Part shown: piece after piece, positions 7,122-9,357 of the stretch
Numbering within the stretch: position 1 is the first letter of the stretch
Layout: every line of letters starts with the position of its first letter
The notes under the pieces: model-generated
Database searches by the model: none
Told to the model about the DNA's origin: nothing
Seen by the model: only the letters and a program-made list of their open reading frames with translations
Assembly: GCA_030592625.1 (NCBI GenBank)
Contig: JAUVIY010000084.1
Location: forward strand, 1-9,357
Length of the DNA stretch: 9,357 nt
Source of the DNA: Spirochaeta sp.
GTDB lineage: Bacteria; Spirochaetota; Spirochaetia; DSM-2461
Direction of reading: 5' to 3'
Made by a program: the position numbers and the translations under genes

Positions 7122-8044
7122 CAGTAATGTACCCACTTTTTTTGCCCCTGAAAATTGATGAATGTAATAATGGCCACCAGTATGAAGAGTATATAAGCCT
7201 GGGAAGCGGCAAAACCCATCCGGTAGTATTTGAAAGCATTAAGAAAAACGGAAATGGATATGACGTTCGTCGATCCCGCCGGACCTCCAGGAACAGAGCC
7301 TTCTCCGGCAGCCGGTGATGTCAGGATATAGACAAGATCGAAGATCTGAAAAGACCGAATGACAGTTATGATGATGATGAAGAAGGTAGTCGGTGAAATC
7401 AACGGCAGGGTAACCCTGAAAAAGGTTTTTATCTTGTTTGCACCATCAACGATAGCAGCTTCCTTCAGCTCCCTGGGAACACCCTGCAAACCTGCCAGGA
7501 AAATCACCATGTTATACCCGATCGTAAGCCAGACATTCAACATGACAATCGTTCCAAGGGCTGTATCGGGGTTTCCCAGCCACTCGGGTCCCTTCAGATT
7601 AAACCAGGTATCGAGAAGATAGTTCACCAATCCGTATAGAGGGTTTAAAAGCCACGCCCATACGGCACCAGTGGCTGCCACTGCGCTGATTACCGGAAGG
7701 AAATAGAACGACCGGAACAACACGACACCTTTGAGCCTGTTGTTCACAAGAAGCGCCAGAACCAGGGAAGCAACGACACCAAGGGGAACATACATCAGGG
7801 TGAATCGGACAGTATTTCCGAATGTTTGTATGAAATCCTTGTCGCCGATTAATTCCTTATAGTTTGCCAGGCCGATCCATGTACCCCCTTTAATAGGGTT
7901 GTACCTTTGGAAGCTCAGGATAAAGGACCAGATAACCGGCCCCAGTCGAAAAAAAATAAGTCCGAGTAGAATTGGTAATAGGAATAGGTAAGGAATAACG
8001 TAACGCTCGAATTGCTTCGACCGGATTAAATCTGAGTATTTCAT
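7121..8044 (-). CDS. Carbohydrate ABC transporter permease, MalF/UgpA type
   Basis: Partner permease of the same CUT1-type importer, 307 residues, of the short MalF/UgpA class without the large periplasmic domain of E. coli MalF. A first membrane helix lies at about 16-44, and about six hydrophobic segments follow in the usual pattern. The EAA loop, KEAAIVDGA through VTLP, spans about 194-214. The segment around 250-262 contains a Gly/Pro-rich external loop (PAAGEGSVPGGPAGS). The ATG at 8044 has AGG 7 nt upstream. It follows the binding-protein gene after 78 nt that hold a strong hairpin, and shares the TGATG junction with the second permease. Confidence 0.94.
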   Translation of the reverse strand: MKYSDLIRSKQFERYVIPYLFLLPILLGLIFFRLGPVIWSFILSFQRYNPIKGGTWIGLANYKELIGDKDFIQTFGNTVRFTLMYVPLGVVASLVLALLVNNRLKGVVLFRSFYFLPVISAVAATGAVWAWLLNPLYGLVNYLLDTWFNLKGPEWLGNPDTALGTIVMLNVWLTIGYNMVIFLAGLQGVPRELKEAAIVDGANKIKTFFRVTLPLISPTTFFIIIITVIRSFQIFDLVYILTSPAAGEGSVPGGPAGSTNVISISVFLNAFKYYRMGFAASQAYILFILVAIITFINFQGQKKWVHY

Positions 8045-8067
8045 GGCAAAACCTGTTTCCTGGAATT

Positions 8068-8098
8068 CCTGCGATTCCGAATTGACCGGAACCGCAGG
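8068..8098 (-). promoter_or_regulatory. Intercistronic stem-loop after the binding-protein gene
   Basis: In the minus-strand RNA, CCUGCGGUUCCG pairs with CGGAAUCGCAGG over 12 positions (one G-U pair) around a 7-nt loop GUCAAUU. No U-run follows, so it is not a classical intrinsic terminator. In many sugar ABC operons a hairpin here protects the 3' end of the binding-protein mRNA or causes partial termination, giving more binding protein than permease; that role is inferred. Confidence 0.65.
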
Positions 8099-8122
8099 TT
8101 CTCTATTGAATTAAACCGTTAA

Positions 8123-9357
8123 TCAATCCCGATTGAGGATCTGGTTGATTTTCTCTTCAAGCTCTTTCATGCCGGCCTCAAAGCCCACCTCACCCAGAAC
8201 GATCTTGTCGAACATGGATTCCGCGGAAGGCCGCCATTCGGACATCTTGGGAGCAGTTCTGGAACCGATAAGATCGACAGCTTCCAGGACGACTTCTTTA
8301 TTAGCAGGCATCTGGCCTTTCTCCAGCCAGACTTCGGACATAGCTGCTTCACGCCAGATGGGAACCTTGCCGCCGAGAAGAGAATCGTAAGGTCTTTTCG
8401 GACCGGTCATGTCCAGCATCCATTTCCAGGCCTGATCGGGATATTCGGTGTAGTTGGACATGGCGAAGTTATCGGTCCAGCCATAGACGACATGATCACC
8501 CGTACTATCGGGACCTCTGGGAATCAGGGCGATTCCGAAAGGATCTTCCAACGCACTCCGGTAAGAAGAAATCCGCCAACTGCCCTCAGAAACCATGCCG
8601 ATCTGCCCTGTGGTAAAAGGCTTGCTGACACCCTGCATCTGTGCTGCCGTGGGAGAATAGCCGGCTAACACGATACCCGTCAGGAAATCCCAGGCATCTT
8701 TACCCGACCCGGTAGTCATCTCAGCGGATTTGTCATCATCACTGAGAATCTGGCTGCCATTGTTATAGACAAAACCATAATTCTGGGCATAACGGCCTTT
8801 AACCCAGTAACCCCACTGATCGGTATCGCCATCACCGTCGGTATCCTGAGTTAAGGTTTCGGCAGCTGCCAATACATCGTCCCAGGTCCAGTTCTCATCC
8901 GGATAATCCAAACCGGCTTCATCGAAAAGACGGATATTATAGTAGAAAATACAGTTGACTACCGCATATGGGAATGCATAGGTCTTCCCTTCGGAAGATT
9001 TCAGTGTATCAAAAGCCGCCGGGAAATAATTGCCCTTATCGATAGTATCAATGAATGAGGTCATTTCCTTGAAGGCATCCAGTTCTCCATAAGTAATGGA
9101 GTTTGATGTGTCGGTCCAGAACACGTCCGGGAGGTTCTTGGCGGCAGTCATGGCCAACATTTTTTCCCAATACTGATTGTAAGGGGCCGCTTCAACCAGC
9201 AGAGATGCCACATCGTCATTTGCAGCGACAAAGGCATCAGCCAATGCCTGCTCTTTTTCGACAATCTGGGGATCCCACATCATGTAACGAAGTTCCGCTA
9301 CTTCTGAACCGGTATCTGCCCCGCCATTAGCCCACACTGAGACAGCTGTAACTGTCA
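8123..9357 (-). CDS. Extracellular carbohydrate-binding protein of ABC importer (5' end outside window)
   Basis: The substrate-capturing lipo- or secreted protein of the importer, solute-binding protein family 1 (COG1653 type). The frame is open to the right edge; 411 complete codons are present. The first residues TVTAVSVWANGGAD look like the end of a signal peptide, with a likely signal peptidase I site after VWA; no lipobox Cys is visible. The mature body has the family pattern: an early strand ELRYMMWDP, then NLPDVFWTD, FPYAVVNCIFYYNIRLFDEAGL, ENWTWDDVLAAAETL, and GQIGMVSEGSWRI. An Asp-rich calcium-loop-like DTDGDGDTD is encoded at 8845-8819. The C-terminus ends KINQILNRD, typical for the family. 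It is first in the visible operon; promoter and regulator must lie to the right of the window. Ligand unknown. Confidence 0.93.
   Translation of the reverse strand, partial: TVTAVSVWANGGADTGSEVAELRYMMWDPQIVEKEQALADAFVAANDDVASLLVEAAPYNQYWEKMLAMTAAKNLPDVFWTDTSNSITYGELDAFKEMTSFIDTIDKGNYFPAAFDTLKSSEGKTYAFPYAVVNCIFYYNIRLFDEAGLDYPDENWTWDDVLAAAETLTQDTDGDGDTDQWGYWVKGRYAQNYGFVYNNGSQILSDDDKSAEMTTGSGKDAWDFLTGIVLAGYSPTAAQMQGVSKPFTTGQIGMVSEGSWRISSYRSALEDPFGIALIPRGPDSTGDHVVYGWTDNFAMSNYTEYPDQAWKWMLDMTGPKRPYDSLLGGKVPIWREAAMSEVWLEKGQMPANKEVVLEAVDLIGSRTAPKMSEWRPSAESMFDKIVLGEVGFEAGMKELEEKINQILNRD

Noticed and set aside
8123..8136. Palindrome TCAATCCCGATTGA over the binding-protein stop codon
   Set aside because: Six-base arms with a two-base centre cannot form a good RNA hairpin, and the arms lie largely in coding sequence; probably chance.
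1..9357. Mobile elements, CRISPR arrays, tRNA or rRNA genes
   Set aside because: No transposase or integrase motifs, no regularly spaced repeats and no tRNA-like folds were noticed; coding sequence fills nearly the whole window.

Overview
This window looks like a bacterial chromosome fragment of roughly balanced base composition. Every gene I can support lies on the minus strand, so the transcriptional order runs from the right edge to the left edge. Taxonomy is uncertain. The style (a sugar ABC transporter operon without its own ATPase, a solute-binding protein with an Asp-rich DxDGDG loop, GH57-like and amidohydrolase_2 proteins) would fit a free-living spirochaete or another saccharolytic bacterium, but this is a weak inference with no marker gene behind it.

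Region by region, in transcription order: (1) 9357-8123, an extracellular carbohydrate-binding protein whose signal peptide is cut by the window edge. (2) A 78-nt gap holding a strong hairpin with no U-tract. (3) 8044-7121 and 7121-6255, two MalF/MalG-type inner-membrane permeases joined by a TGATG junction. (4) 6233-5094, a divergent GH57-family glycoside hydrolase-like protein. (5) 5097-4168, a TIM-barrel metal-dependent amidohydrolase (amidohydrolase_2), coupled by an ATGA overlap. (6) 4116-1945, a 723-residue phosphohexomutase carrying an unusual N-terminal extension and a C-terminal winged-helix-like extension. (7) 1961-1038, a second amidohydrolase paralogous to the first. (8) 974 to the left edge, the 5' part of the ribosome-associated GTPase HflX, probably with its own promoter and outside the sugar operon.

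The seven genes from 9357 to 1038 are tightly packed or overlapping and look like one operon. The inferred theme is import of a sugar or oligosaccharide, cleavage or rearrangement by the GH57-like protein, hydrolysis of a lactone- or amide-like intermediate by one or both amidohydrolases, and entry into phosphosugar metabolism through the mutase. The substrate cannot be read from the sequence. I do not recognise this gene combination as a characterised pathway.

The most interesting items are the fused phosphohexomutase, the GH57-like protein with the usual His residues of its first motif replaced by Asn, an imperfect 25-nt tandem repeat that may have shifted the mutase start, the intercistronic hairpin after the binding-protein gene, and a possibly leaderless hflX promoter. 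I saw no tRNA, rRNA, CRISPR array, transposase or clear intrinsic terminator.
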